Source: JBALVT01 sp047612385
Lineage (GTDB): Bacteria > Pseudomonadota > Gammaproteobacteria > Pseudomonadales > Halieaceae
NCBI GenBank assembly: GCA_047612385.1
Contig: JBLGAR010000192.1
Location: 1 to 6,570, forward strand
Direction: 5' to 3'
Length of the DNA stretch: 6,570 bases
The translations under genes were made by a program, and so were the position numbers. Within the stretch, counting starts at the first letter, position 1. Each line of letters starts with the position of its first letter. The notes under the pieces were generated by a model. The model made no database searches. It saw only the letters and a program-made list of their open reading frames with translations, and was not told the DNA's origin. Below, piece after piece: positions 6,379-6,570 of this stretch.

Positions 6379-6570
6379 TAGCTGTCTTGTGCGCTTAAAA
6401 AATCGAGCACAAACTCCGCGGTGGACTCGGGCTGCTCCAAGGGCAATAAATGCCCTCCCGGACAATTGTGCAACTCGGCATTCGGCTGTAGTCTGCCCCA
6501 GCGACGAAATGCTTCCGGCGTGAGTGTTTGCGATGTCTCTCCGCGCAAGCCCAGCGTAGGCAAACGCAGC
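6378..6570 (-). CDS. Alpha/beta hydrolase, C-terminal part (cut by the right window edge)
   Basis: The last 64 codons of a gene entering from the right edge, ending at TAA 6380-6378. The fragment starts LRLPTLGLRGETSQTL, which looks like the penultimate core strand of an alpha/beta hydrolase, and contains CPGGHLLPLEQPESTAEFVL. The His in GGHLLPLEQPE (codon 6452-6450) is in the position of the catalytic histidine, followed by the usual C-terminal helix. After RGE-T-S, where many relatives have Asp as the catalytic acid, this protein has Gln, so the acid may lie elsewhere. The substrate cannot be told from the tail. Its stop overlaps the start of the SpmAB gene by one base, so the two are almost certainly one operon. 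An internal TTG at 6563 is not a start; the frame continues past the edge. Confidence 0.85.
   Translation of the reverse strand, partial: LRLPTLGLRGETSQTLTPEAFRRWGRLQPNAELHNCPGGHLLPLEQPESTAEFVLDFLSAQDS

Noticed and set aside
6379..6465. Upstream start that would add 29 residues to the SpmAB protein
   Set aside because: It lies wholly inside the hydrolase coding region, adds an Arg-rich segment unlike a membrane-protein N-terminus, and the TAATG overlap gives a simpler start.
6020..6523. Plus-strand ORF of 167 codons
   Set aside because: Lies antisense to the SpmAB gene and the hydrolase tail; composition is that of a reversed membrane-protein frame, with no domain and no conserved pattern.
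1..6570. Search for CRISPR repeats, insertion-sequence ends, tRNA/rRNA genes, toxin-antitoxin or defence cassettes
   Set aside because: No regularly spaced repeats, transposase motifs, terminal inverted repeats, tRNA-like cloverleaf or small paired genes were seen; the genes are ordinary chromosomal families.

Overview
Every gene I can support lies on the minus strand, so in coding order the window reads from its right edge to its left. The DNA has roughly balanced base composition, and all the proteins look like those of an aerobic, probably marine or environmental, gammaproteobacterium (Hahella/Marinobacter/Cellvibrio-like). The family mix supports this: long-tailed Ppk1, YedI-type DUF808, UspE-like tandem Usp, fused SpmA/SpmB and thermostable hemolysin. 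The taxon is inferred from protein style only; there is no rRNA, tRNA or other marker.

Layout in transcription order. (1) 6570-6378: the last ~64 codons of an alpha/beta hydrolase. (2) 6378-5149: a 409-residue membrane protein with SpmA-like and SpmB-like halves; its ATG overlaps the hydrolase stop by one base (TAATG). (3) 5064-4192: a tandem-domain universal stress protein with its own good promoter upstream (TATAAT, 5103-5098) and a rho-independent terminator downstream (4064-4033). (4) 3758-1620: a full-length polyphosphate kinase (ppk1) with all the key active-site residues I could align. (5) 1539-598: a DUF808/YedI-family inner-membrane protein, 80 bases after ppk with no visible terminator between them. 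(6) 440-1: the first 146 codons of a thermostable-hemolysin-family protein, cut by the left edge; it is open in frame but runs off the window, and it begins with GTG.

Functionally this is stress and housekeeping content: polyphosphate synthesis, a universal stress protein and two poorly characterised membrane proteins. Ppk and DUF808 may be co-transcribed, and hydrolase plus SpmAB form a translationally coupled pair. The 433-base gap between usp and ppk is the only sizeable non-coding stretch. It holds the usp 3' UTR with overlapping hairpins, the terminator, a perfect 10-bp inverted repeat in the ppk leader and a weak Pho-box-like site.

I found no mobile element, CRISPR array, defence cassette, RNA gene or convincing new system. 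The region looks like ordinary chromosomal core sequence, and the findings below are modest.
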